NCBI GenBank assembly: GCA_940671915.1
Contig: CALNVZ010002974.1
Span: 14,456,392-14,520,391, forward strand
Direction: 5' to 3'
Length of the DNA: 64,000 nt
DNA from: Paracentrotus lividus
Lineage: Eukaryota; Echinodermata; Echinoidea; Camarodonta; Echinidae
Shown here: positions 11,360-22,110 of the stretch, piece by piece
How the letters are laid out: every line of letters starts with the position of its first letter
Numbering within the stretch: position 1 is the first letter of the stretch
Position numbers and translations under genes: made by a program
The notes under the pieces: generated by a model
Databases searched by the model: none
What the model saw: the letters and a program-made list of their open reading frames with translations, nothing else
Told to the model about the DNA's origin: nothing

Positions 11360-11961
11360 ACTTTTCCAGACTATCTCCCATGATAATAGTATCGTCCAGG
11401 TATCCTACAACGACATGCCCTTTCTTTTCTCAGCTGTGCGAAAACGGGCTTCAGAATTTTTGTGAAAAGTCTTGGTGCAGTACTAAGCCCGTTGGGCAGA
11501 ACTTTGAACTGCCAAACTGAGTTATTCCAAATGAATTTCAAGAATTTCCTGTGCTTTAGGATGAATTGGCACTGAATAATAAGCATCCCGGGGTCGACTG
11601 AGGTTGAGCAAACAGCTAGGGGTTATGAGATGAGTAGCAGTGTGAACATTATCCATCTTAAAATGATTGTAGTTAAGAAAATTTGTTCAGGTCTGAGAGA
11701 CTAGAATGATACGTAACCCACCATTCTTTTTTGGTCTGGAGATGTTAGAGATAAATTCTCCCTCTTCATGGAAGGTGGGTTCAATGACCCCTTTAGCATG
11801 TAAGACCTGAATTTCATTCGTTTTATTTTGTTAAAATCCTCACTGCCACGCCTATACCTGGCGGGTGGTTCTTTTTGCGATGGAATTGAAGCAAATTCTA
11901 TCTCATAACCCTGAACTGAATTCAAAATAAAAGGGTCTGATGTTAATTTACACCCATTCAT
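11360..11961 (-). pseudogene. DIRS copy A reverse transcriptase
   Basis: Reading down the minus strand: RPKKNGGLR near 11725 (fingers), FKMDNVHTA near 11660, RDAYYSVPIHP near 11580 (motif A region), WQFKVLPNGLSTAPRLFTK near 11490 (motif B) and GYLDDTIIMGDS near 11390 (motif C with the catalytic DD). The order and spacing fit an RT palm. Several frameshifts and stops break it, so no functional enzyme is expected. RNase H follows on the same strand. Confidence 0.8.
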
Positions 11962-12199
11962 GGTAATGTTCTCTCAGTCGGCCTCCGACTGCTTCAATAT
12001 TTTCACAATTAGATTTAGACACCAAAGGGTAACAAAATCTTAGAGAGGCACTTACCTCTTTGTTTTCTGCTTGAAGCGTTACTTTCTCCTTTGGTTCGAC
12101 ATGTTGCTCTGGCCTGGTCTGGCTTGCGGAGCATGTGACTTTGTCTGAGGAGTCCAATTTGCAGCTTGTTGCTGATGAGGTTTCCCTCTCCCCTGTCCT

Positions 12200-13310
12200 T
12201 GGGGGCATGGCCTAAAAAAGGCCTGTCAGAAGTGCCGCTTGCGGTTCGAATGGCTGGGTAGCAGTGCTGGGGGCTTTGCCTTTGGCTTTAGAACGAGCCC
12301 AACCTGCTGCAGTAAACTTGTGTTGGGCAGCAGCCGCAAGTCTCTGGTAAGGATGGAACTGGTGGGCATGTTGGGAGGTGCGAATGAAACCTTGTCCTTG
12401 GCCTTTAATGCCGAGGCCTGCTACAGCTTGTTGCTGTTCCCTCAAGTCCTTGACTTGTTTGCTCAAATCATCTCCAAACAAAAATCTTGTAACTGGAGTG
12501 GAGGGCTTACAGAGGTGATAATATCTGGGGTGCAGGACTAGGTTTGATAAACTCCTTTCGGGAGCAATTCATCTCGAATTGGGCATTACAAATAAGTGCC
12601 ATTGCATCTTGCTTGTTTCAGTCATTCGACTGGGAATCTAGAGTTCGAAGGAACGCGTTCAGTCCTTTGGACAGTGATCTCTGAACTCTTTGCATTTTTA
12701 GGTCCCTCGACTTGATTTGTGGTGCTAAAAATTGCCAAATGGCTGGATTCACCCTTGGGGTATTCAATGAACTGACAGTTGTCTGGTAATGCATACTTTG
12801 AGACCACATCATTGAGCGTTTTGCTCTCTAGTTGGTTGCCTACTAGAAAGTAGCAGACTGTGCAATATCCTGATCTAAGGGGTCCCCAATGTCTCGCTTA
12901 GCAAACTCTCCGCGAAGGAAGGGACTGAGATTGATTGGGGTTGATTCAAAGTCTGACTCTGAGTCTGATTTTGTGCCTGTGCCTGTGGCTGTGCTGGCTG
13001 GGGCCAGGAGGAATCTAAATCATAGTCAATATTCGACAAATTCTCAGTGTCACAAGGCTCTATGAAATCCATAGTAGGCATATCACAATCATCCAAGTCC
13101 AGATTAGACTCACCCGTGGTGAAAATTTCGCCAGGCTCTGCATCCCTCTGCAGCCCCGCCACTGTGGGCGAAATGCCCGACGTCGTCGGTGCGTGATGCC
13201 CGCCACGGGAGGCGACAAGTTGGATTGAAACATCTAACGCTGATTTCAGCAATCTGGTTAACAAGTTTTTCGAGAGTTTCAAACCTCTTGTCTAGATTTT
13301 GAGACAAATC
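12200..13310 (-). pseudogene. DIRS copy A gag-like region
   Basis: Minus frames at 13282-12875, 12812-12618, 12481-12212 and 12208-11948 cover this region. The first has an acidic stretch (DLDDCDMPTMDFIEP) and a Gln/Pro/Ala repeat (PAQPQAQAQNQTQSQ). A frame starting at 13307 begins with a coiled-coil-like MSQNLDKRFETLEKLVNQ. Low complexity, position before RT and lack of host homology point to gag. Plus-strand frames here are shadows. Confidence 0.55.
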
Positions 13311-13803
13311 AAGAGAAGCCTTCGCCTTTGGCGGTTTTTAGTTTTGCTAGATTTAGGTTTGTTCAGATTTGCAGATTGCGAGTTCTAATTAGTACTCGCG
13401 CTGCTTCCAGCTTTGCTGGTCTCAGCAGCGGGACGATCACCGGCCTTCCCGCGAGCGGGGAGGCGGAGGAAGTAGGCTTTGCCTTAGAGTTAGATTGCTG
13501 CCTTTGGCACTTCCACATGAAATTTCGACGTTTCGTTCCGACATTTTCCGAAAAAAACACGGAGTGAAAACCTTAAGAGGATGGTAGAAGGTGATGTACA
13601 CGATGAATAGTCGTCAAAAATACACAAAAAAACGCAAAAGTCGGCGAAGAAAACGAAGAAAAGAAGCAAAAAAGCTTCCGCTATAAAATTTATGATCTCG
13701 TTCAAAATGGCGCTACTAACGAATTGAAGTCAAGATCTCGCGCGCTCACTATACTAGCGGGCTCTCATGTGACGTAATATCTAAACGTCATTACGTCATA
13801 AAA

Positions 13804-13940
13804 TAATTTGGTTATTCGACGAATTGGCAATAAGACAAAGTAGTCATTAGACCAATGGTGTATTATACCAAAAATGTGGTATCAGACATTCAGGGAATTT
13901 GACCGACTGCTGTTAGACCAAGTAAACCTTCCCAACACAA
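13804..13940. repeat. GGTCTAA-type repeat, right part
   Basis: It has TTAGACCAATGG, GACCGACTGCTGTTAGACCA and similar words, the same vocabulary as 8428-8682 and as the uninterrupted relative at 40315-40655, where GACCAACCGCTGTTAGACCA occurs. It begins directly after the right end of DIRS copy A. Confidence 0.6.
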
Positions 13941-15005
13941 CAGTAGAGTACACAATCACTAATTAAACAGAGTGCAAAATATGGTACTGAAATAATCACC
14001 AAACAAAGTCTTTGTTTCTTTATAGTTTCTTTCAATTTAATCTACAATATCCTTTTTTTTTCGTTATGTGATACACAATGTTTATACTTTCGACTTCAGG
14101 CATGAAGAAAGAATGCAAATGAAACAACTCACAGAAATGCTACATTAAAGATTCACAAAATAGTGATCAATCATACCATCTTGCTCTTCAAGTACATGTA
14201 CATAATAATTCAAGTCTTGTCTTAAATCGGATGAGCCCCTGGCTAGTACTTACGAGAAATGGAAAATAAAAGACGCGACGAATAAAGGATACATTTACAA
14301 GGATGCGATGAATACTTCTGGCACACTGGACAAATCGACTGCAGACCCGACCCGAGATAGTCATTGAACCAAGACATGTCGTACGTTTTTTACTTCAAGA
14401 AATTGGCAGAAGAAATATCACAAGATATTATCACCCTTGTATTACCCCATTTCAATACAGTTACATTGTAATTGATATGCTGAGTATCATGTTGAGTGAA
14501 TAATTACCACAGATTCAGATATGAATATGTAGAGAATGGTTTCTCTCAGATTCAAAACAAGAATTTACTGTGAAACTTTGGATGTTCAGAATTACAGCTA
14601 ATATCCACTTGATATGTTTGTACACAAGGAACACAAACAATATCTAAAAAATGAATTGATCAATTAATAGAAAGATCAACAAATGGTTAGTAACATTTAA
14701 TAAGATGCCTACCCCCACAAAAACACATAGGGAACCCCCTCCCCCCCAAAAAAACAAAAAAAAAAACCAAAAAAAAAAAACAACAACAACAAAAAACAAA
14801 ACAAAAACAAAAACAAAAACAAGAAAAACAAACAAACAATAAAAACAAAAAACAAACAAACAAACAAAAAACAAGAAACAAAAACAAACAAACCCAAAAA
14901 ATAAATCAATAAATGAAATAAGTAAATAAAACAAAATTGAAAAAAAATTATAATAAAAAATATGCCCTTTTGGTTTACTGCATGACAAAAACCCTCTTAA
15001 GTGCA
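13941..15005. other. Non-coding stretch with (CAAA)n low complexity
   Basis: No gene was found. From about 14740 to 14935 the strand is almost only A with C, as AAAC and CAAACAAA units. This produces long Phe/Cys/Val-rich frames on the minus strand that should not be read as proteins. Confidence 0.6.
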
Positions 15006-15478
15006 TTTGTACATAAAATCAAAATTAGATAATTTAGAGAACAACTTTGTCATGTGGCAACAATGTTCCCTTTATAAATCTTAAAATCCCCTAATAAACA
15101 GGGGCAAAAAATGGACTCAGTATCCATGATTTCTTCGCCTACTATTTGGCATTTTCATGAAGTACATCATTTGTACATAAAATCGAAATTAGATAATTTA
15201 GAGAACAACTTTGTCATGTGGCAACAATGTTTCCCTTTATAAATCTTAAAACCCCTAATAAACAGAGGGAAAAAATGTATCCATGATTTCTTCGCCCACT
15301 ATTTGGCATTTTCATGAAGTACATCATTTGTACATAAAATCGAAATTAGATAATTTAGAGAACAACTTTGTCATGTGGCAACAATGTTCCCTTTATAAAT
15401 CTTAAAACCCCTAATAAACAGAGGGAAAAAATGTATCCATGATTTCTTCGCCCACTATTTGGCATTTTCATGAAGTTA
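15006..15478. repeat. Tandem repeat, three copies of ~160 bp
   Basis: Units starting at 15006, 15170 and 15327 begin TTTGTACATAAAATC and include CAACTTTGTCATGTGGCAAC and TTTGGCATTTTCATGAAGT. Copies two and three share changes absent from copy one (GAAATTAG, AACAGAGGGA). The third copy therefore arose from the second. Confidence 0.9.
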
Positions 15479-18400
15479 TTGGTGACAAAATAAGGATGAA
15501 CACAAGAGAGAGTTGGGATATTACACAGGGAGCATAATCATAGCACACATAAGATAAATTTGAATAAAGCTTCATCTTCTGTACAATATTAATCAAATGG
15601 CAATGAATGGCAATGAAATATACATAGTCATGATAAGAGAAAACAACATAAATTGGGCAATTCCATGATGACGAAGGGACACAAAATGTTATTTCTTGAC
15701 ATTTCAATTTGGTTGTCAGAAATAGAAGACTACTACAGAAACAATTTTGCAGTTGATATTGAAGAAGTATTGATCAAAATGTGTAAAGCATACACTTTTA
15801 TCAATCATTATTTGACAGAATAGAACGACAGCTGAATGTCACTTTTTAATAGCTCTTAACTGCTTTACGGTACAACACCAGGACAGAAAATAAAATAAAA
15901 TCCTGCTTGGAGGCAGTTTCAACTCGACAGTGTCTCTTTGAGAGAATTACAATCAAACCAGCATGCTGAGTGCTTTATTTCTTGTTTACGCCTTGAGATC
16001 GAGTTAAAACGTTTAAAACTGTAGTGTCTATGTATTACTACATAACCATGGTATTGCCCAAACATCAAATGATCATGATCATCGAGTATTTCTACATAAG
16101 AATGACAAATTATTTTTGACCACCAAACAGTCGGCCTTTGAAATACAAGATAAAACTATGAGATTGTCATGTAATACAATATTAGAGTTCAGAACAAACA
16201 TCTACATAGCACAAGTTCATATGAAAAATAGACTGAACATCAAAATTAGTTACCACAATGTCATAATAAATTTATACATCTAGTACAAAAGAAATCTGTG
16301 GCTCTTATCGTGACCACACATATAGTTCATTATCATGTTAAAGAAACATAAAATAAATTGAATAAAATATAGCCAAGCCAAGATCTATAAAAACTCAAGA
16401 ACTATGTACTTTCTCATTTAAGTTAACATTGATGATTTTCACAAAATATTTCAAAAACCATATAAGCTTAGAAAAGGCACAAAATTATTTTCCATCATTT
16501 GGGAAAAAATCTTTAATAAACAACAATCCAATTACAATTCTAAAACACTGTGAAACATAAGAGGCATTTATCATCAATAGATGTATTTCATTTTGAGTTC
16601 ATTTTGGAACAATCATTGTCTTAGCTTAGATCATCAACATGATACATATTACCATGGTTTCTATTTTTCATATTTTTAAAATCAATTAAACTGAGCGTTG
16701 GTCCATAGTTTTTCCTAAAGAAGAATTGCATTAATGAAAAAAATATAATATACTTGCAATTGATAAATGGAGCATTCACAATCTTGTAAAAACTTCCAGA
16801 AATATAATATGTGTCTGTAAAGTATATGCACTGATTTCAGCAAAATACCCAGACATTTTCTCAATAAAGTAATGGCACTTTTCATATGTATCAACACAAT
16901 CCACTTTTACTCTGAAAAAATAGAACTACAATGAGAATTGATAGAAGCATCAGATTTTACTGATACTTTCAAAGAGATTTCTCATGAAAGAGGTTCAAAT
17001 CCCGAACATCAAATGACAACTTCCCAAATACAAACCATTTAAATAAAGACGTCAAACAGTTTTATGACACACTTTAAACCTCTCAAGTCCCACAATCAAA
17101 TGGACTCATCCAATTCCTTATTAAACAAGATTACAGACAATTAAGATACAGATTAAGTTTAACAAGATGGTGATGTTGATTTACAGAACAAGTTTGAAGC
17201 TGAAATTTATTTTGGCTTTACTGATTTAAATTTGCTGTAGTTTTAAGACATATGTACTATCTTCATAAATGTAGTAGAGAAGAGGAGAAATGGTCTTTTT
17301 TAATCATGCATAATAGACAAAAGATTAGTTATGCCTGTTTGACTAGTGACCATGATGATAAACAATGCTCTTGGGAATAACTAAAAATATATATTGGTAA
17401 TGTTACAGTTGCATGTCACAATATATCTGCTCTTTCTTTCATTGAGTTACAAAAATACATTATCTTCCTGTCCCGTTCTCCTCACGTTGTACTGTTCAAT
17501 TCAATTTCCCTGAATAATACCAATAAAAATATAGCCTGTCACGTACTGTACATGTACTGCTCCAGTAATCTTCAAGCTGCAAGTACCTGATTAAATTGTC
17601 AACCAGACAGCTAACAGAGACATGCATTAAACAATTAAATGACAAGTTTTCCATTAGCACACTTTGGTATGTGTTATCCAATCTAGATCATAAATTAAAG
17701 TAGCAATGAATTGCTCCTAATACTGATTATTTAAAAGCTTGAAAATGATTGCTGGATATAATTGCAACAATGTTAAAGATGAGTGAAAATGGAAATTGCA
17801 TTATTTACAAAAGGGGCACCGTGGCAGTGGTTTATCCTCTCAACGTATTATCTAAAAATGGGCCAATCACATTTAAACTAACAAAACAACTCAATCTTGC
17901 ATCCTTCTGCTCAATGATTGAAGAGTATAAAAAAAATTAAAGGGTTGTGAGAACCTTATGCATGCCAGTATGAGTGAGTCCATTACAGGTAGTCCCCTTA
18001 TGACTCACTTTTACCCCTGAAATTTAGGGATTTCAACATACAATACGTGAAGAAATTGTAAATTGATATTTAAAATTCATTGTACAGTATACTGACAAGA
18101 AAAATCAATTAAAATTCTGAGAGATTGGCCCCCAAGTTTGGAGTATTTGAAAGTGTTGGATTGGCGGGGAACCTACATACTGAAAATGCAATTTTTCAAA
18201 TTATATAAAAAGTACGTTTTACTGAGTCATATACGAGATATCAATTATATAATTATTTCATAGCTTTCCACAGTTATTTGAGATAGAAAGCAAGAACATT
18301 TCTGTTACACCTATAACAACAGAACTGTGTTTCTAGAAAACATATTGCGTCAATTTTGAAATCATATAATTGTGCTATGCACATATATACCTTTAAGTTT

Positions 18401-19533
18401 GGCTTTTATTAACATGTAAACAAATTTTCATGATGTAAAACAAAATATTGAATTGAATTGAGTTTTATAGAGTATTTCTGGCATTGCATTTTACTGAGTT
18501 GTATATGTAGCACACTTGATTGTCAGAAAGCAAAGACATAATTAATATATTTTTTCATCTCACATTGTCTTTCTTCACGTGAATAAAATCATGTTCCAAA
18601 GAAATAAAATATTATATCCACAGTACTTAACAATGAACATGATGCGGCATCAACATTTTACATTACATTAACACGCTGTAGGCCTGTATTCACAAAATGC
18701 TCTCTTTGCATAGTATTTGGGTCAAAATGAAAATATCGAGACAATAAAAATAAAACCCAAATAGCTTCATTTTCTATTAAATCTTAAACAACTAATTTGA
18801 TGCGTTTCCCTCTCATCTATTTTACGCCAGTCAGTGTAGTATTTTGCTTATGAAATCGTTATTCTATTCTATAGAATGTGTATTCAAATATATGTATATA
18901 AGTATAAACTGTTTTAATGTATTTTATTTTGTATAATATTCAAATGTGTGACCACGGCAAATTTCCTTGCAAGGACAAAATAAAGGATTGAAATGAATTG
19001 AATTGAATTAGATTAAATCCCTGAAATCAACACAATAAAAAGTAAACTGCATTTTCACATTTCATTATCTTTGGAGAACACTCTCTGTCTTCTTCTTACT
19101 AAAGTATTTTCTTTGCAGCTTTGTATGTGTATCATCGCATTGTGATTGCAAATTCAATTGCATTTCAGATTATCCTGGACATACATCCTTATCAACATAT
19201 GACACTACCAACTTATATTTTTTTATATATATGTATGCTCAGTCAGACAGATTATTTCATCTTCATTTCAAAGGCCTCTATGAATAAAATATCTATGCAA
19301 AAAGAGGAACAAATTTAATTCATATTTTCAATCATCTTTCTGTAATTTTTTTTTCAAAAATATATGGTACCCAGTTTTTGCGTACAATAGGAACCTGCTA
19401 CATGCCCAGGCGTGTCGCTATCCTGCATACATGAAGGTACTTGTACAGGTTCTTTTTCAAAAGACCAGTTACGATGGTAGCCTAACTCTACCATGTCAAT
19501 TTACATTACCTTCCATGGCTTAATTTTACAAGC

Positions 19534-19570
<37 letters not shown>

Positions 19571-20120
19571 CTTCAAAACCAACCTGTCAGCTTTGTTCAA
19601 ATGAAATGAATTATGAGTAATGCTCAAATCACATTCATTGGAGGCATTCAAAAGAGTCTTATAGAAAATTTAACAGTTCATACTTTTTAATGGGTGCACG
19701 TTTTTTCTGCACTATGCGATCACTAAATTAAAGAAGGCCCAATTAATTTAACATGAACCCTCGTTTACATTCACAGGACTTCTTTTCAGATTTCAGACAG
19801 AGCTGGAAGCCAATACCACCCGAGCTCCTAGATAATATTGATGTAACACTCAGCATTACCATGGTATAAAAAGAAACACAAAAGAAGAATAAAGCCAGGA
19901 AAGAAATGCCTCTTTTTTCCTCTCCACCTCAAAAAAAAAAAAAAAAAAAAAAAAAGGAAAACAAAAATGGAATATCTATAATGCACGTTTATTTTCTTCT
20001 CAGGCAGTGGATGGATTTAGTCTGTATCATACTACTGTTAATATTAATTTGCTCAAAGTATAAAGAGAACATATTGTCTGTTTGCTTCTCTGAAGTAATT
20101 CACCGCTGATTAATAGTACA
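15479..20120. other. Region 3' of the IRS gene, no gene recognised
   Basis: AT-rich with no supported coding exon on either strand. It holds a LINE tail near 18940-19010 and pure A runs at 19537-19567 and 19931-19955. Part of the IRS 3' UTR may lie in its upper portion, since IRS ends at 20870 on the minus strand. No poly(A) site could be chosen with confidence. Confidence 0.4.
18840..19012 (+). mobile_element. LINE 3' tail fragment with (AATTG)n end
   Basis: ACGGCAAATTTCCTTGCAAG, then GACAAAATAAAGGATTGAAA and GAATTGAATTGAATT form the 3' end typical of CR1/L2-like LINEs that end in short repeats instead of poly(A). The 5' limit is uncertain. A similar tail occurs at 27090-27130. Confidence 0.5.
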
Positions 20121-20123
20121 ATT

Positions 20124-20382
20124 GAAGATGCTAGTACTAGAAAGTTCCTATGTTACATCAAATCAGTTTTGAGAAACAGAGGGTAAAATGTAACATACAA
20201 ACATCTAGTACTAGCATCTTCACTTATTTCACATATTCCGAAAAGAGTAACTCTACCCGCATCTTTTTTGGTACCGATTTTTGTGTGGTATGTCTTTACG
20301 CTTGGATGAACACGACACATTGTTACATAAATGTAACAGAGGGCCAAAATGTAACATACGACCTTCTAGTACTAGCATCTTC
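20124..20382. repeat. TAGTACTAG inverted/direct repeat module
   Basis: GAAGATGCTAGTACTAG at 20124-20140 pairs with its complement at 20205-20221, and the complement recurs at 20366-20382. The ~70-bp stretches before the second and third copies are also alike (GTTACAT, CAGAGGG, AAAATGTAACATAC). It lies about 490 bp past the IRS stop codon on the IRS strand, so it may fall in the 3' UTR. It may be a small inverted-repeat element plus a partial duplicate. Confidence 0.6.
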
Positions 20383-20869
20383 AATTCTTTCTTTTTTTCT
20401 GCCTGCAGAAAGTAGTCTACAAAATGTCATTTTCCTTCAAAACACCATAAGCCACTTGTACAAAAATCAATGGTCGATTCAATTATACTTTCTAGTCTAC
20501 TCTCATGCTCAGGCAGCTCAAAATTTGGCAGAGACGTTAAGAATGAAAAAAAATTACACGAAATACGATGAACGAAATTCTTGCAAGGTCCGTACTTGGT
20601 AAAATAAACATCATAATTTCTCTTGCTATTATGTAAACCTTGATAGATGTACACGTAGCAACGAGTACTATTTCATACATAAATGAACTCGACAGCTAGC
20701 CAGCTCTCATACCACATAGGAAACAAAATGACATACATGTACATGTATAATCTTACGAAGTATGAAAGCTCTGAGAAGTTGTATGTACTTCATAGTGTAT
20801 ATATAGTATCATTTCACATGAAATTCCTGTGAGTCACATTGTTCGAGGTGCAAATTGAGTTTATATCCT

Positions 20870-22110
20870 TCAATAACGAGCATCCCGCAAGTTGCTTGTC
20901 ACACTTCTTAGCCCTTCAGACTTTGTAAAGTCGATGGTAGAATAGTTAACCTGATCACAATTCTTATCCTCATTTGCGATGCGTCTGAAGGGCGATCGCG
21001 AACGCTTCTCACGCATATTGGGTGTGGAACTGGCTGATTTTTCTGTTGTGGGTTGTCCAATGTCGACATCAATGTAGTTGAGCTCTCTCTCACCACTCAG
21101 AGAAGATTGGCTGGAACGTCTGGACGAGTGATGAGATGAAAGGGCACCAGGGCTGATCGTGTCGCTGTTTCTGGTCCCACCTATCCCTGTGAGAGAGTTT
21201 GAGCTTCCTCTGGATGGGATGCTACTAAGCTGTGAGAATGAAAGGTCTTCCAAAGACTTCCTCAAGATCTGCTCGGCAACAGGTCTTTGCAACCAGGAAG
21301 GGGAAGGTGGACTGACAGGAGAGTGGCGTGGACTTGACTTAGTTATCTCCTGAATGTCTGTTTGGACGTTAATGTAATCATGAGCGTCGACGTTGGAGTG
21401 AGATGTTGGATCCAGGAGTAGTGGGGGAACCTGTCTTTTACTCAGATCGGTTATGCCTTTGGGACCATTCCTACCCTTCCCAAAGCTCATGTTCATGTAC
21501 TCTCCATTCAGAGCACTTTCCTTTGATCCATTCTCAACAACGCTTTTGTTGGCGCTATCAACAATGTTCCTGACCGTATCATTCCCTTCTATAGAGTCCG
21601 GGCCATCTACTGTCACCTGCACACTACTCCTCTCCAATTCCTCACTCTTCTCCTCATAATTCACATTAATGTACCTTGGTTCCGAAGGGGGCATACTGTG
21701 CCTCTGTGTCACATCTTTCTTATCAATATTGTTGTTCTCACAGGCTTTGTGTGAGCCTTGGCTGCGCTCTTTGGCCTCAAACTCCATATTGCAATACGTG
21801 TCCACAACAGGTTCGCTGTGTGACCTCTGGTGGGACGATAAGCCAACCTTCAGCAGGTTGCCCTCCTCCATCCCCGCAGAGTTCCGGTGCTTTCTGTCAG
21901 GCGACTTCCCCAGGGAATTGGTGGTGGTGAAGGCTCCCCCACCTCCGATGGGTGAGATGGAAGGGGGTGCTGGAGCCCAGGCTAGGCTGGGACTGTTATG
22001 TGTCGGGGATGGTCGATTCGCTGAGGGATTCATTAGCATGTAGGTGGAGGGTTCCACGCTGGTGCTTCCTGCTTGTGGTGTAATCGTGATAGGTGTTGCC
22101 CTTTTGGAAC
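20870..22110 (-). CDS. IRS: IRS terminal exon with Grb2- and SHP2-type sites
   Basis: The acceptor GCTACTCATAG|GTTC opens 1241 nt ending in TGA at 20870-20872. It encodes [15 protein letters not shown] (similar in place to the YVNIEF Grb2 site of IRS1), [18 protein letters not shown] and DYINVQTD. It then gives [10 protein letters not shown] and [13 protein letters not shown] near the C-terminus. YxN motifs fit Grb2 SH2 binding, and the last two tyrosines match the pair that binds the tandem SH2 domains of SHP2. [12 protein letters not shown] stretch precedes the first. The protein ends in LRDARY. Confidence 0.94.

Larger units (their letters stand above)
8683..13803 (-). mobile_element. DIRS-like tyrosine-recombinase retrotransposon, degenerate (copy A)
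   Basis: Read on the minus strand the order is gag-like region (about 13300-12200), RT (about 11960-11360), RNase H (about 10930-10145), possible tyrosine recombinase (about 9520-9207), then a complementary-repeat region. Direct evidence: the RT YLDD motif at about 11390, PNGLSTAPRLFTK just before it, and TDASGLGWG near 10890. DIDLFASRLNKQL, near 10480, is a signature of DIRS pol proteins. The right end (13728-13803) is repeated inverted at 8750-8807 and again at 8986-9025, matching the inverted terminal and internal complementary repeats of DIRS elements. Frames are broken many times, so the copy is inactive. It lies downstream of the IRS stop codon. Confidence 0.8.

Noticed and set aside
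12239..13567. Plus-strand frames of 79-100 residues
   Set aside because: Antisense shadows of the DIRS copy A gag-like region.
14644..15006. Minus frame very rich in Phe, Cys and Val
   Set aside because: Translation of an AAAC/CAAA low-complexity tract.
20150..20602. Plus frame of 150 residues
   Set aside because: Runs through the TAGTACTAG repeat module and lies antisense to the probable IRS 3' UTR. No domain.
21159..22043. Several plus-strand frames up to 124 residues
   Set aside because: Antisense shadows of the IRS terminal exon.
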